A DNA stretch of 64,000 nucleotides from Gnetum montanum (taxonomy: Eukaryota; Streptophyta; Gnetopsida; Gnetales; Gnetaceae): contig MNCI01027046.1 in NCBI GenBank assembly GCA_015680685.1, positions 1,604,370-1,668,369 of the forward strand, in the 5' to 3' direction. The translations under genes and the position numbers were made by a program. Below are positions 45,001 through 57,700 of this stretch, piece after piece (position 1 is the first letter of the stretch; each line of letters begins with the position of its first letter). Under the pieces are notes generated by a model. That model did not search any database. It saw only the letters and a program-made list of their open reading frames with translations, and had not been told where the DNA came from.

Positions 45001-48000
45001 TTTGAAGGTAACTTAGATGACATTTGAGAGGTTCTTGGCGTGGGATCTACAACAATTGATGCCTATAAAGGTTTAGGTGGACTAGTTGGCCTAAAAAAGA
45101 GTCATTTCGAAGGCTTTCTCTTAGAATCACTTGAGTTTTCATCTCCTTGCAAATTCATTGCTATAGTGGCATTATGCTATTGTGGCTTCTATGCAATCTT
45201 TCCTTGCATTGATGGAGTAAGTGGTAAAGGATTTGAAGTGTGAGGTTGAGAGCATTGTGTAGGATGAGGAGTGTAAATGGAAGGAGATTCAACACGAGGA
45301 ATAGCATGTTTATGATACTCCAAAAGATAATAATAGTGAATGGATACATGTGTAGTAGAGTCACTTGGAGATATAAGCTAATGGACATAATACCCATAAG
45401 GGTTTGGTTGTCTACCTTGGTGATGGCATCCCTCATGACTATGGATTTTTCCACTACTAGTAGTACTCCTAAGGTTAAGGTGAAGCCTCACTTAGATAGT
45501 ACTATTGTTGATGATAGGAATGCCTTTAGTTTCCTTGAGGACAAGGCAACATTCTATATGTGTGCCTCTTGGTGAACTTTGGGTTTAATACATTAACCCC
45601 AGACTCCTGAAGATGTGACCTTATAAGACAAAAATCCTTTCAATGTTTGTATGGAAAATTTCACATTTATCATTATCAGATTTGAAATCTCTAATCTTGT
45701 TAACTACAACTACTTTCTCTTTATGCTCATAATAGTTCTTTCCTAGATCTCTTTTCTCCTTCTTGTTTTTATCTCTAGCTCTTCCTTGTTTTGCTTTGTC
45801 CTTCACGATTTTGGATTATTCTTGAAATTTTTCATCTATGAAGTCCCACATCTTATCAATATTTGTTGATATTTGAGTGACTAAGTTCTAAATAGGTAAG
45901 GTATTTCACTACACTGCTTTCTCTAATGGTGCTAATTCATCATGCTTAGAAAGATGAGCCTCATTTTTGTGAATGGAAGGATCCCTATTGTACTTCTCTA
46001 TAGACTCTCACTTGTTGAGTTCACCTTCCTCTTTTGCCACTTGGTTGATTAATCTTTGAATTTGATGTGCTTTCATCTCAATTAATCTCCCATAAACATA
46101 AATCCTAAATTTTTTCCTAGTCTTGTTTATAAGTCCATCTATGATGTGGCATAGTTGTTTCCTTTGAGAGAAATCATGATCTATAAATCTATGCAATAAA
46201 GTGTGGTACCTATCCAAGGTTACATGAAGGAATTTATGATTATCTTGCATCCATATTTGGATTAGCTTCCTTAAGTTGGACACTCGGGAGTACATTTGAT
46301 ACTTATCATTGAACAACTCCAACATCATACTCCATGTCTTGATGGATTCTAGCTCCAAGGACTAATACCAAATTTTAGCTTCTTGGTCAATGGGATTGAA
46401 AAATGTTTCAGCTTGTCTCATTTATTTTCAATATTCTTTAGGGTGCATGCATCATAGTAGTCTTGCAAATAATGTTACAGATTTGTGTTGTAGCCTTCCT
46501 CAAACATATGAATCTTGTTCATACCTAGCCAATTGATTCAAATATCTTGATGATGCATAGAATGAATGTAAACTATTTTGAAAATGTTAATTATGCTTTT
46601 TGTAGTAAGCTATGGTTCATCATAATCATCATGATCGTCATGGTCCTTATCATGACCATGTCTCCTTTGGTGTTACCTATTATGCCTTCTTTCATGATCG
46701 TTCCCTTCTTCTTGCTTATGTCTACCATTTCTTCAAACATCACTATGATGGTCCCTTCTATCATCTCTAACAAATCATTGATCATCACTTGTTCTATCTT
46801 GGCCACATTCACCCTTGTTAAATCTTGACAATGAGGATGAAGATCAAGAACTATGAGAGTTATATTGACTTATTTACCTTCTATGGTCCCTTTGATATTC
46901 TCTTAGATATCTACTATAATAATTTGGCCTTGTGACACCCTTATTGTAGGTCATGTTATCACCTTGCCTTGGTTGCTTGCCAAGGCCTAACATAGCCATG
47001 AATGGTTCATGTCATCTTAGCTAATGAATGAAGGATTTTGGCATTAGTATCTCCTATATTAACAATTGGTATCCTTCTTTACTAACTACGATGTTAGTTG
47101 AATAAGAGTCACCTATCCTTCAAAAGGTTCATAGTGAGTGATGAACCATGATATTGCGTACGCGATATCGGATCAGCCATGCGATGTCAGATACCCGATA
47201 TCACAGCCTGTCTCCTTGCCTATAAATAAGAGGCAATGCCCTTGGTTTCCAACAGTTAGAAGTTAGCCCCTTAGCCAAACTCTTGCCATTTTTCCCTCCA
47301 GAGTTAGAATTATTTCTGCGTGTCTACAGTAGGAGTCATAGAGTGAACGTATCTTTATTTGAGCATTGTGTACCTGAGCACACTTTGTGTACAGCAATAA
47401 AGATGAACTTTATGATAAACCTTGTAGCATACAGAATAGATTAATTAGTGTTAATTATTATTTAATGCTTTCCTAGTTAATTAATGATTTCTCTCACCTT
47501 ACAACTCTCTTAGTTAAATACACTCAGTACAACTACTTCGAACATGTGTGTAGCACTTGGTAACCTAGTAGCGATTAGCGTTTGGTAAACCCAGCAGCGT
47601 TGCACTGGTTCAGGATGTGTATGGAAAGTGGGAACAAATACTGGTGTTAGGAGTAATTAGAACTTAGCTAATGAATTGTTAAATTAGATTAGTTACTTAG
47701 TTATCTCTCTCCCCCTCCTTACTAGCGCAAGATATAAAACACATACCCATAAAAATCATATGCCTCAAGCTTACTTAACCATACAACCGTGACATACAAG
47801 TAAGTTTGGGAAGAAAATGATTAATCAACCCGTTATTGTTCCACAAAGGTGCATAGGCACTTAGTCCTTGGAATTTGACCAAATCGTGCGTGAAATTCTT
47901 GTATTCATATGGTTCAGCGTAGGGGTACCTTGGTGCTCATCAGTGAGCCTTCATAAATTAGTCATTGTGTAATTATGAATTTGTGGACTAGAAAGCTCTA

Positions 48001-48420
48001 GAGATTTCATGAATAATATTCTAGTTTAGAGTTTTTGCTTGAAGCCCCATTTTTATCAATGATGTCATGATCATCAATGATACTGAATGATCATGTAGTA
48101 ACACAATGTTGTTCTTCATGTATCTTCATTACAATTATTAATCTTGATGAAGTTTGAAAGTGAAATCCAGATGATAGAGATCTAGATTCTAGTAGACTAT
48201 CTTTACTTATGATGACAAATCATCTCTATTCTTATTAGTTCTATCATGTACCCTTGCTAAATCATCACCAGGTGGGAAATTTTCCCTACAAGAAAAAGGA
48301 AACTTTCGATTGATAACTATGCCATTGAATAAAATAAAATATTATTATTTTTAATTGATGATTTTTTAGGCTCTAATGCACTAATCTTTGAATAATCCTA
48401 ACTATCAAAAACACTACCAC
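45001..48420 (-). pseudogene. E4 gag, broken and split by a solo LTR
   Basis: The gag core lies at 46358-46008, with LELFNDKYQMYSRVSNLRKL and HIIDGLINKTRKK up to INQVAKEEGELNK. A Met/Arg/His-rich low-complexity stretch lies at about 46830-46550. A Tyr/Pro-rich tail runs to about 45040. The amino-terminal part lies beyond the LTR at 47948-48420. All frames are interrupted. Confidence 0.6.
47139..47942 (+). repeat. Solo LTR with target-site duplication
   Basis: 804 bases from TGATGAACC to GTGCTCATCA, flanked by GTGAG at 47134-47138 and 47943-47947. It carries the GATATC cassette (CGCGATATCGG near 47161, CCGATATCAC near 47196) and TATAAATAAG at 47221. No internal element sequence is present, so it arose by recombination between two LTRs. 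It lies antisense within E4 gag. Confidence 0.9.
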
Positions 48421-48441
48421 CAATCTCCAGTAATGATGCCA
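48421..48441 (-). promoter_or_regulatory. Primer-binding site of E4
   Basis: The minus strand reads TGGCATCATTACTGGAGA, related to the tRNA-Asp complement by transitions only. Confidence 0.65.
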
Positions 48442-48442
48442 A

Positions 48443-49256
48443 TGATGAATGGCAAAGTAACTCTACACCCAACCATAGAGATTATAAGTGTTTACAAAAG
48501 ATTCAATTAAATTTTGTGGACAAAGACTAGTTTGAATATTTTAGATATCTAAGCTTTGAGTTGTTGATTATTGTATTCCCATTCATACTCATGTGAGTCT
48601 TAAGTTGTATGATTAAGTATGATTGAAACACATGATTAAAACATTATTTTTAAAATTATTTTTAAAACATCAAAATATTAAATTTGTAACTAATATAAAC
48701 ATAGAGAAGTAAATATAAACTACGCTAAGCATATACCATTTGTTCCCAACTTGTTATAAACATCTTTAACATGTATTCACATTGTTGGGTTACCAATTAT
48801 TTTCTATTAGGCATACCAAGTGTCATTGTTGGGATTACCAAATGTGAATACATTTATACTCAAAGTTGGTTGTACTCATGTGAATTACTAAATGTGATGA
48901 AGTAAAATATTTAAGTAGGTGCTTAAAGAAAAGAAACAACTAAAGTAAATTATAATTAATAAGACTAAAATACTAAGCCAAGTACTACAATGATTAATCT
49001 TGATTTTATTTCTATCATGGAAACGTACTCAAGTACATTAACACTTGAATAAAATATTGTACAACCCCCTCAATTTATGTTGCGGGTACTCAATGACAAA
49101 TTCTAACCTCTATAGAAACAAACTGTAAGAGTCTAGCTAAGCATATGACCAAATACTACCATAAATGAAATGGCTACACATACTTATATAGGCATTTCTT
49201 AGCTTTATATTAACATCAAAGTATTGATGAAGCATAACATACATCAATGCTAATCA
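48443..49256 (-). repeat. E4 5' LTR
   Basis: TGATTAGCATTG at 49256 to the CATTCATCA end at 48443, 814 bases. Its U3 holds short CATCAATGC/TTGATG repeats, i.e. the ATCGAT-type cassette in decayed form. CTTATATAGGC is the TATA candidate near 49185. Confidence 0.7.
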
Positions 49257-52010
49257 TCGAGATGATCCTTGAATCAACACTTATCCACATCATCTTGATA
49301 GGTGGTGTTGGACCTTGAAGAAATGTTTTATTAATCAAAATAGAGCATCAATTATAGATGTAACATCTAACAAACTAGATAGAAAAGGTAAAAAATTACA
49401 TGAGTAGTGTTTGATAGAATATATAGAAATAACATGAAAGAAAAAACTCAATAGATTTGGGGATGGCTATTTAGGAATTATGTATACAGTCAAGACAAAA
49501 ACAAAAGAAAGAAACACCCTTTTAGAAATTCACTTCTCACCAAAGATCACATATAATCAGTAGTATAAGTAGAATGATGAAAGAATTAAATGAAGTAGAT
49601 AACAATCAAAATTAAAAAGAAGAGCTCTGTTGTAGAGAATGATGTTGAATAAGGATACTTGCACTAGAGCCTCTATTGCTCATAAATCTAAACCAAGGTT
49701 GCAAAAGATAAATCAACCAATTATTCTCTAAATAAACCTTTGGAGCTTGTGATATAATTTGGAAATGGACAAGTCTGAAGATCTGTGATTTTTCTACAAT
49801 AGCTAGATGATAAATATTTAAATATTCTGATTCTAAAAAATGATATTACAGTTGCACTTCTAAATATGAAAGAGAATAATAGGCTTGATAACATTCCAAA
49901 GAAATTAAAAATTCATGGAAGTAATAGGGAAAAAGCAAAAATAAAAAAATCTTGATATAACTGACAATTTGAAATAACTTTGCATGTTCAAATCCAAGTG
50001 TGCTAAGAAAAAGGACACTACCTAAAGACATGAACAAAATCATCTATAGCTCAAAAGAGAGGGAAAACACGAGTATGAATCTCAAGATGTTCAAACCATT
50101 TGCCAATAGGTAAATCCTGGTGAAGAATGCACCAAAACAAAAATGTTGAATTTTAGGTAGAGTAGGAAGCTTCCATATTTACTTGAATGTGGACATCCAA
50201 AATTCTTTTAATTCTTATTCATGTCAAAACATGTTGTAGTAATTAACACTGATTGAAGAGTTGTGCAAAAATTGAAATGAAACATGTGGCTTATAAGGCA
50301 AAAGCTTCAATTCATTAGCCTAGCAAAAGGCATGCAAAATACTTTGTATTAAAGCATCCAACTATAAATAGTGTTGAATAAAATCATAAATTCAATTAAA
50401 ACAATGATACATGGCTGTATATAGTCCATACAAATTATCAAGCATTTCCTAAAAAATCCATTAGTTGGTGAGACATAAACAACTAAGAGAAATCACTTCC
50501 CTTTGAAATCAAGTAGCCATCAAAGAATCCATAGTAGTAAGAGGAGTAGGAAAAAGAGGTAACCATCATGGAAAAAGCTTAGAAAGAAGTGTAGGATTGA
50601 TCTTGACATTAGTCTAATCTATATAATTTTGTAATATCTGGCAAGCTCTCCAAAATCTTTTGAAGACATGAGATCTAGGAATGATAATCATATGAGGAGA
50701 AAGAATCCAATTAGTGAATTGTATACCTTTCCAAAATGGCTTTTTAAGAAAAATCTTGTTGTATCCTTGGTTGGAGGAGAGTTCCAATAATGAAAAAAGT
50801 ATCCAAATGTTGAAACAACCACTTTGCCACAAAATTAAGCCCTTTTTTGAAAGAATTTAAATACCTAAGCCACACTTTTTCTTAGGGAGAGTAGCAATAT
50901 CCTAAAAAACCTGTTTGAAACCTTGTTAAGAATCTTTAGAAGACCACATGAAATCTCAAAATAACCATTCCAACTTCTAATAAGAAACTTAAGAGGGAGC
51001 CCAACATGAAGAACAATACACATGAGTAGAAGCACAAATATATTTGCAAACTATATACTTACCTACAAAAGTAAGGGCTTTTGGCTTCCACTTATCAATT
51101 TTCTTCTGAATTTGAGATACCACTTAATCCCAAAGAGCTGAAGTAGATCCTTTAAAATGAAAGGGAATTCCCAAAATCTTAATGATATCTTGATCTTGAA
51201 TTAGCTTCCAATTTTTGTCAAGCAAAAATCGATACTTTTTTTTGAAACTATAAATAGAGGATTTAGTCCAATTAAGAATAGAGCCAGAAAGAGAGCAATA
51301 TTAATCCACCCAAAACAAGAGGTAATGTACATTAGTAGGTGTATTTTGAACATGAAAAAAAGAGTTTCCCACAAAATGCATATTAAGAAGATGATGTTGA
51401 GGAGTAGAAAGAAGTCATCTACTAATAGCCTTATTTTGAATATCATAATTTAATTGATAGCAAAGAGAGTTTGCTACAATAATGAACAGGTCAGGTGCAA
51501 GAGGACAACCTTGTCTTATTGACCTGTAAATAGAGAAGGAAGAAGTGATACCAAATGTAGTAGCTATTCTCATAGTAGCATCTAAGAATAAACATTTCAC
51601 CATATGTAGAAACTTGGGATCAAAACCAAGTTTAGTCATGGTTTGAAAAATGAAGTTTTACTTAATGTTGTTGTAAGTCTTTGCATACTTAAGCTTTATG
51701 AAGAGAATATCCTAACCCTCATCCTTTGCCTACTAAAGACCTTCCCAAGTAGCAACCACATTATTTAAAATATATCTACCATGAACAAAATATGTTTTCA
51801 TAGGAGAAATAATATGACAAAGAATCTTCTTCAAACATAATGCAAATTTTATCCACCATGTTAAGAAGCATGATGGATCATAAGTTGAAGATATGGGTAA
51901 GATTCCATGAATTAATTTTATTCATAGAAAATTAGCATAGATAACCTCACTAATAATGTGGAAAAGATCATTATCAACAAGATCCCAATGATTTCTAAAA
52001 AGATCAACTC
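49257..52010 (-). pseudogene. L1-type LINE ORF2 remnant (RT)
   Basis: Reading down the minus strand: HIISPMKTYFVHGRYILNNV near 51830-51770, ILFIKLKYAKTYNNI near 51700, then the open stretch 51639-51415 with GFDPKFLHMVKCLFLDATMR and SIRQGCPLAPDLF, the RT palm typical of plant L1 LINEs. Further down are an LLVDDFFLLL-like region near 51420 and GGF/WRACQ-type C-terminal segments near 50830-50620. The catalytic region is mutated and all frames are broken. No endonuclease domain or 3' tail was identified. Confidence 0.75.
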
Positions 52011-53070
52011 GGAAGCCACCATAACATTACTATGATTGTATCCCATTTATGATGGACTAATTCTTAAGGTGGATAAATAATTTGACAATGATATCACTAT
52101 GGTTGCCTTTCTAACTAATTCCATAACTCTTAAATGTATATTTTTTATTATGCATGTTTCTTAGTATACCCCTTGGAATTAACCCTATGACTTGTAAAGA
52201 AAAATTCACAAGCCCTAACTAAGTGGAAAATGCCTCATTTTCAAAGTACACCTATCCATAGTAGTGCTTTGGACAATATTACCTACTATATGGATCACTA
52301 ATAAAACTAGACTTACTATGAATATAGAAAACTTTGAAAACATAGTTTGCAAAATTAATAAAATTATCTTGTCATTTAGTAAAAAGGAAGTTCTAAACTG
52401 ATTTTGGAGTGGCTGATTTCATTCTAATTAAAAAAACAAAGGTTAGAAATGGTCACAATTCATTTATGGATTACTTGGACATCATCATGATGGATGTCAA
52501 GCCAAACCTAAGAGTTAAAAGCTTTTTAAAATATAAGCAATAAGACTTGGGAGAATTCATAAAGACAAGGGCACCAATTAGCATGGCATCACATGAGGGC
52601 ATCAATTCACATTTCATTTAAGCATTTTAATTTCACTTATTTCCTTTTTAATTTAGCTTTATGTCTCTTTCTCAACACAATGGAGTGGAGTGCTTCCTAT
52701 TGTGTCATAAGAGAGGCTACATAGATAGCATATAGACATTCATGCAAAGCATATGTAGAGATCATGCTATGAATAGAAGGATAAATAGCAAGACATTCAT
52801 ATTACAACTAGAACATTATCATCCTTGGAAGCACACAACCTTCAAATCTAGATCACTCTATTTTTAGGAAGGGATCATATCCTATGAATACAAATTTGGA
52901 TCCACACCTACTTATGAAGAAGAAACTACACATTAATGTTCTTTTGGTTATGTTAAATCTTTTAGCATATGTTTTCTTATGTTTGTATCATTATTGAAAA
53001 TGACATAATAGTATAAATATTTTTTATATACATTCATATATTCATGCTTTTCAAATAGTTTTCTTTAACA
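52011..53070. other. Unassigned AT-rich region
   Basis: I see nothing coding. It may hold the decayed 5' part of the LINE or another old element. Confidence 0.3.
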
Positions 53071-53173
53071 ATGAGGTGTTATCCTAATGGTAAGACACTT
53101 GATTTGGAAGCTCTAGGTCAAAGGTTTGATTCTAGTGGCCAATACTAAGTTATATAAAGTTCAAATTAAACTA
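53071..53173 (+). mobile_element. tRNA-like SINE S1 head
   Basis: ATGAGGTGTT then box A-like TATCCTAATGG (53080-53090) and box B-like GGTTTGATTCT (53123-53133), 32 bases apart, as in tRNA-derived pol III promoters. It continues into AGTTATATAAAGTTCAAATT, shared with S2, and is cut by the E5 LTR at 53174. Confidence 0.6.
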
Positions 53174-54064
53174 TGATGAGCAATGGGTATCCCCTACACC
53201 TAACCATACAAATCACAAGCATTCACTAGCGATCTAGTCGAATTCTATAGACTGAGTTACCTAAGTGGTAGATATTCGTAAGTAGTGAATTGTGGAGTTG
53301 CCAATAATTTTCTTCTTAATCCACATGTATATCTAACTATACGTATGATTAAGTGTGGTTAAGGCATAATATATGTATATTTATAATTATTTTATTATAT
53401 TTTCTCCTAATTTCTTAATGAAAAAAATAAAGATTTAGTAACTGAATTAAATAACTAATTTCTACATTAGCTAACCTAATGTGAAGTAACCATTCCTACT
53501 TGCTATACACATCCTGAACTTATATTAATGCTACTAGGCTACCAAGTGTATACTACTAGGTGTACCAAGTATCAACTACTGGGATTACCAAGCATTAGTA
53601 TGTTATGCTCAAAGTGGTTATACTCATTTTCTTATGATTACTTGTATTAATTAACCAAGAACATGAAAGTAAACTGTGTATAAAGTAAATTATTGAAAGA
53701 AAACAATAAACTATTTTAAGTACTGCAATAGATGTAGGAAATCTCAATTTTCTTGCCAATCATCTAAATGTGTCCATGTACATGAGCACTCAAATAAAGT
53801 TTTGTACAATCTCATATATCCATGCTATGGGCACTTAGAGGAAAATATTCTAACTCATGAAAGAAGAAACTACAAGAATTCAGATAACTCTAAGATCGAA
53901 AGACGTCATAAATGCAAGGGATGAGCGTATTTATATAGTTAATGATTGTGTCAACATTGATGTATTTACATCAATTCATGCTATCATGTGTCAATGGGAA
54001 TACATTGATGAGGCTACATTAATGGGCATGTGTTGATGCAACTTTTCTTATTGACATTTCATCA
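53174..54064 (-). repeat. E5 3' LTR
   Basis: TGATGAAATGTC at 54064 to GCTCATCA at 53174, 891 bases. U3 has TTGATG/CATCAAT repeats of the ATCGAT-type cassette (53950-54050). Confidence 0.8.
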
Positions 54065-54076
54065 TACCCTCACAAC
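54065..54076 (-). promoter_or_regulatory. Terminal polypurine tract of E5
   Basis: The minus strand reads GTTGTGAGGGTA, identical to the E1 tract, abutting the LTR. Confidence 0.65.
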
Positions 54077-54289
54077 TGATTGAAAAATTATCCTCGACTA
54101 AACAAAAATAGGATTGAGCTTCTTACAATAATTTGGGAAGTATGGAATTTACTAACAGGAAGACTAACTAATTGACTCTAACTAACTTTGAGTGCTGGAT
54201 TGTACATTTTTATAAAAAATGAATGCCCATTATAACAAAATTAGAAACTTTACAAAATTTCAGTAGGTGCCTATAAGATAGCCAAAGAT

Positions 54290-56560
54290 ATGATGAATTA
54301 TCATATAGTGCTTAGAGGTGGAGGATTTTATGGCTTTGATCATCTTTCATCTTGTCCCAGTGCTACTAGAGGCTGAGGTTGATCTATTATTGCCACTAAA
54401 AGTTTGAAAGGATATAGTATTACTTTCATCTTCTCTTTTTTGCTCTATGCATCATAGAAAGTTCATAGGGCTTCATCAATGTAAGCCAATGCAGGAATAT
54501 CCCATAGGCATGACATTGAAGGAAATAATTCCTTTGTGTTAACAAACCAAGCTATGAAATTTTATGTTCTATGTCAAATTTCTTCACAAGATTTTGTAGT
54601 TCCTGGTAGTCTTGCATTCCTCTTGCTAGGTTCTCAACAACAAACTCTTAATTAGAAAATTTGCTTTTGAGAACTTCAAGCTCTACATTTGTTATCTCCA
54701 ACTTCTGCTTGGTCTCTTTGTGGAGCTTAAATTCTACCTCATAGAGAAGGTAGGAAATAACAACTTGCTTCTCCAACCTAGACTTTAGCCTCCCCACCAT
54801 CAGCATCACCAAGTTTGCATACCAAAGGTTGACAAACTCCATGTATTTTATCATCTCTTCCATTTGCAACTCTTTTTGGTGAACTCTACTTTGTTATATG
54901 TATTTAGTCCATCAAAGATGGGCTGTTATATGTTACCTTATTGTTGGAGTTGCTAGAGGGCCTCTTTCATCTTCACCTTCACCAATTAAATCTCCTTTTT
55001 ATTAATTTTCCTGAGTAGTCCAACTTAGTCACTGTAGTGTTTTTTCACATGTTTGAACTTTAGGACCTCATTCTTCTAGGGAGTTATCTCAATCACAGTA
55101 TTTTGGTTAAGAGCTAAAACTTCCTCCATTTAGAGATTATGATTTTCTGCTACTAACCTCTGTAGATCCAAGTTTACCTTGGTGAGCTAATCCTGCTACA
55201 AGTGTATGAATTTGACCATCTAGTTCTTTTATTGCTTAGAATTTCATGGACGATGGTTATTCTTGATGAGGATGAAGTTTTCTTTGCAGACCTAGAATAG
55301 ATCCTTGTCAATGTTGTTTGCCATGGCTTTTGACAAGGATGCATTAAAGATTGTCGTCTCCTTTCCATTTTTAGCTTCTTCAAGTTTCTTTTAAATTTGT
55401 TAAAAAGCTTTAGCTCTAGTAAGCTCAGGCCTAAGAATGACAAGATCAGATAGAAGTGCTTGCAACTTAGCAACTTTGGTAGTCAACTATCACTTGGCTA
55501 TAGTGGCCTCCTCTAGTTGTGCATTAGCAATCAACAACTTATCCCTTGTCTCAAGCAGCTACAACTAGTTTGTTGAAATCTCATTCAAGAGATCGAAGAG
55601 CCTTGAAAGTCGTTGCCCAGCTCTAGCCGATCTCTCCAACACCTCCTCATCTTGGTCAGTGCTCATCTAACCAGTTCCTACTTATGCAAACATATGAATG
55701 TCCACCTTGGTGGCAATGTCAAGTATGGCCACCGCAGGAGCATTCAAGGCTTTAACAACCCTAGTAATCACTACTTTTGCTACTATCTCTTGGCCTTTTT
55801 ACTACATAACTAGGACACCCACCTTCTAAACTTTCTCCAACATGATAAAGAAGGCTACATCATTTTCCAAAATTTCATAAAATATTTGTCTAGAAATGAA
55901 TATTGTGATCACTCAGGCACTTAGATTGGATCTTGTGGATGCTTAGTTCCATTGAGTAAACAATAACAGGGCTATCTCACTATCTAGTAAGCTAATGGTC
56001 CTTGTGATCTCATTTAGAGGTCTCATGGCTAGATGGTAGACAAATGGCTCCACATCGCCTATAAAGCCTTGCTACTGTTCTCAGAGCTTCTTGATTCATT
56101 CTGCAACTGGAAAGCATCTCGCATGTAGTTTCAAGTGATGGTGCTAGTGGCTTCTCCTCTTTCTACAACTTAGCTATTGCCTTATCTTTTATCATCTCCT
56201 GCTAAGATGTGACAGGAGCATGAAAAATCACATCATTGGAATAGCAAATTATTCCTCCCCCTTTGCACAGCTTATGGATGAAACACAAAAAGGGGAATGT
56301 CTTCCTTCCCTTTTCATTCTCCTTGAAACATTCTTTAATTTTTTTGGAAAATGAGATGGAAAAGGTTTATTGGAAATTTCCTGTTGAGAAAAATGCATGC
56401 CTGGGTGGAGAAGGTTGTCACTTTGCTAGACCTTAAATGTTGGATTTCGGTGGTAGGCCATAATCTTGAAATATGCACACTTAAAGTTTGTGAGAGCACA
56501 ATATTCTTTGTGGTCCACTCCATAGCATCACTAGACCCATTCTTTCTAGGCTTCTAGGTC
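54290..56560 (-). pseudogene. E5 3' gene, coiled-coil protein (copy D), 5' truncated
   Basis: Starts abruptly near 56560 without the N-terminal MAPK-type start. The frames read LFDLLNEIST near 55590, a TKVAKLQALLSDL helix near 55480, a QNTVIEITPWKNEVLKFKHV segment near 55080 and the EYMEFVNLWYANLVMLM block at about 54850-54800, followed by LHKETKQKLEITNVELEVL. The last block aligns with copies A and B. It is a long coiled-coil region without membrane or zinc motifs, and is heavily interrupted. Confidence 0.55.
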
Positions 56561-56569
56561 CACCTATGT

Positions 56570-57700
56570 TAAAATTTCCAATAATCCTACCTTGGGATAG
56601 ATAAACCTTGTCTTGAGGAGTTGTTCAATTTCCTCCTTGACAATCTTCTTCAATTTGAGGTTCAATCATCTTTGTGGCTGCCTCTTTGGCTTCATGGCCG
56701 GCTTAGTGTAGATACAATGCTAGCATATCCTTGAATCAATCCTTGTGAGTTTAGGATATGATCAAGAAAAGGCTATTGACCATTTTTCAACCACATTTAA
56801 TAGCATCTATTTCTGTTCAAGAGCAAGATTTGCATTGATTATTACCAGCTTCCCATGTTTTAAGAATACAGACTCCAGGTTGGCAAGTATAGTTTTTAAT
56901 TCAAGGGGCTCTTGCTTGAAATTTTTAGGAATTTCCAACTCTTCCCAATAGGTATCATCATTTGCATTATCAGAGAGTTGGTGATGAACTTTCTCTAGTT
57001 CATCCATGCCTTCTACATATGCACATGTTAGGCACTTAGTAGGTTCCATGCAAAGTGTGCTACTTTTAGAATCAATGGTCAACCATTGGATGCCCTCTTA
57101 TTTTGTGGCTACTACGTAAATACACCTTTGAATATTAGCTTTAGGTACACACTACTTGCATGTGAAGATGGATTCTTGTTTCGCAAAGCAAAGTTTCTAC
57201 ACACAATTGCACCCTATGTCGCTATACATGATGCACAGAACTCACTTCTTCTTAATCTTTCTAAATGCATTTTCCTTTGACATTTCTAGGGAAAGATCTC
57301 TGATGCTCATTCTTGCATCAATGGTGATGAGCCATGCCCTTCCCATGATGATTGGAAAGTCCCCTTTACAGTTCTCCACCTTGATTACTAGGAAATTAGT
57401 AGGATAAGACCACCAACAAACAATGGTCATAATGTCCTCTACTAGTTCCAATGGAACAGTGATGCACTAGTCTACCAATTCTAATTTGATATTACTCTTG
57501 TTAAGAGGAGGGAGGTTCCATGCTGTATATGTCTCATGAGAAATCAAGTTGACACTAGAACCAGAATCAAGAAGAGCTTTGCATGGTTCATTCCCAGCAA
57601 TTTGTAAATAAATAAGAGGACTCCCAAGATCAGCTAATTTCCTAGGAAGGCTACTAGTATGAATCTAGTTAGATATGACATGAGTAAGCATAATAGTATG
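56570..57700 (-). pseudogene. E5 protease, linker and RT start, broken
   Basis: CKALLDSGSSVNLIS at about 57580-57530 keeps the protease DSG. The open stretch 57451-57242 has FPIIMGRAWL and SIRDLSLEMSKEN. The linker 57082-56807 carries DDTYWEELEIPKNFKQEPLE, shared with E1 near 1150. RT begins FIYPKVG near 56600 and is then lost at the junction with the 3' gene. Confidence 0.75.

Larger units (their letters stand above)
43130..49256 (-). mobile_element. E4: gag-protease-RT copy, 3' truncated, interrupted by a solo LTR
   Basis: The minus strand reads 5' LTR (49256-48443), primer site, gag, solo LTR insertion (47139-47942), rest of gag, protease, linker and RT up to 43130. RNaseH, integrase, the 3' gene and the 3' LTR are missing. 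Confidence 0.65.

Noticed and set aside
46547-46828. Met/Ile-rich frames suggesting a membrane protein in E4
   Set aside because: They are out-of-frame readings of a low-complexity Arg/His/Asp-type gag stretch, as in E5 (59410-59680) and E6 (61870-62080).
53071-53173. Functional tRNA gene
   Set aside because: Box A and B are degenerate, no cloverleaf or acceptor stem can be drawn, and copies elsewhere share non-tRNA flanks.
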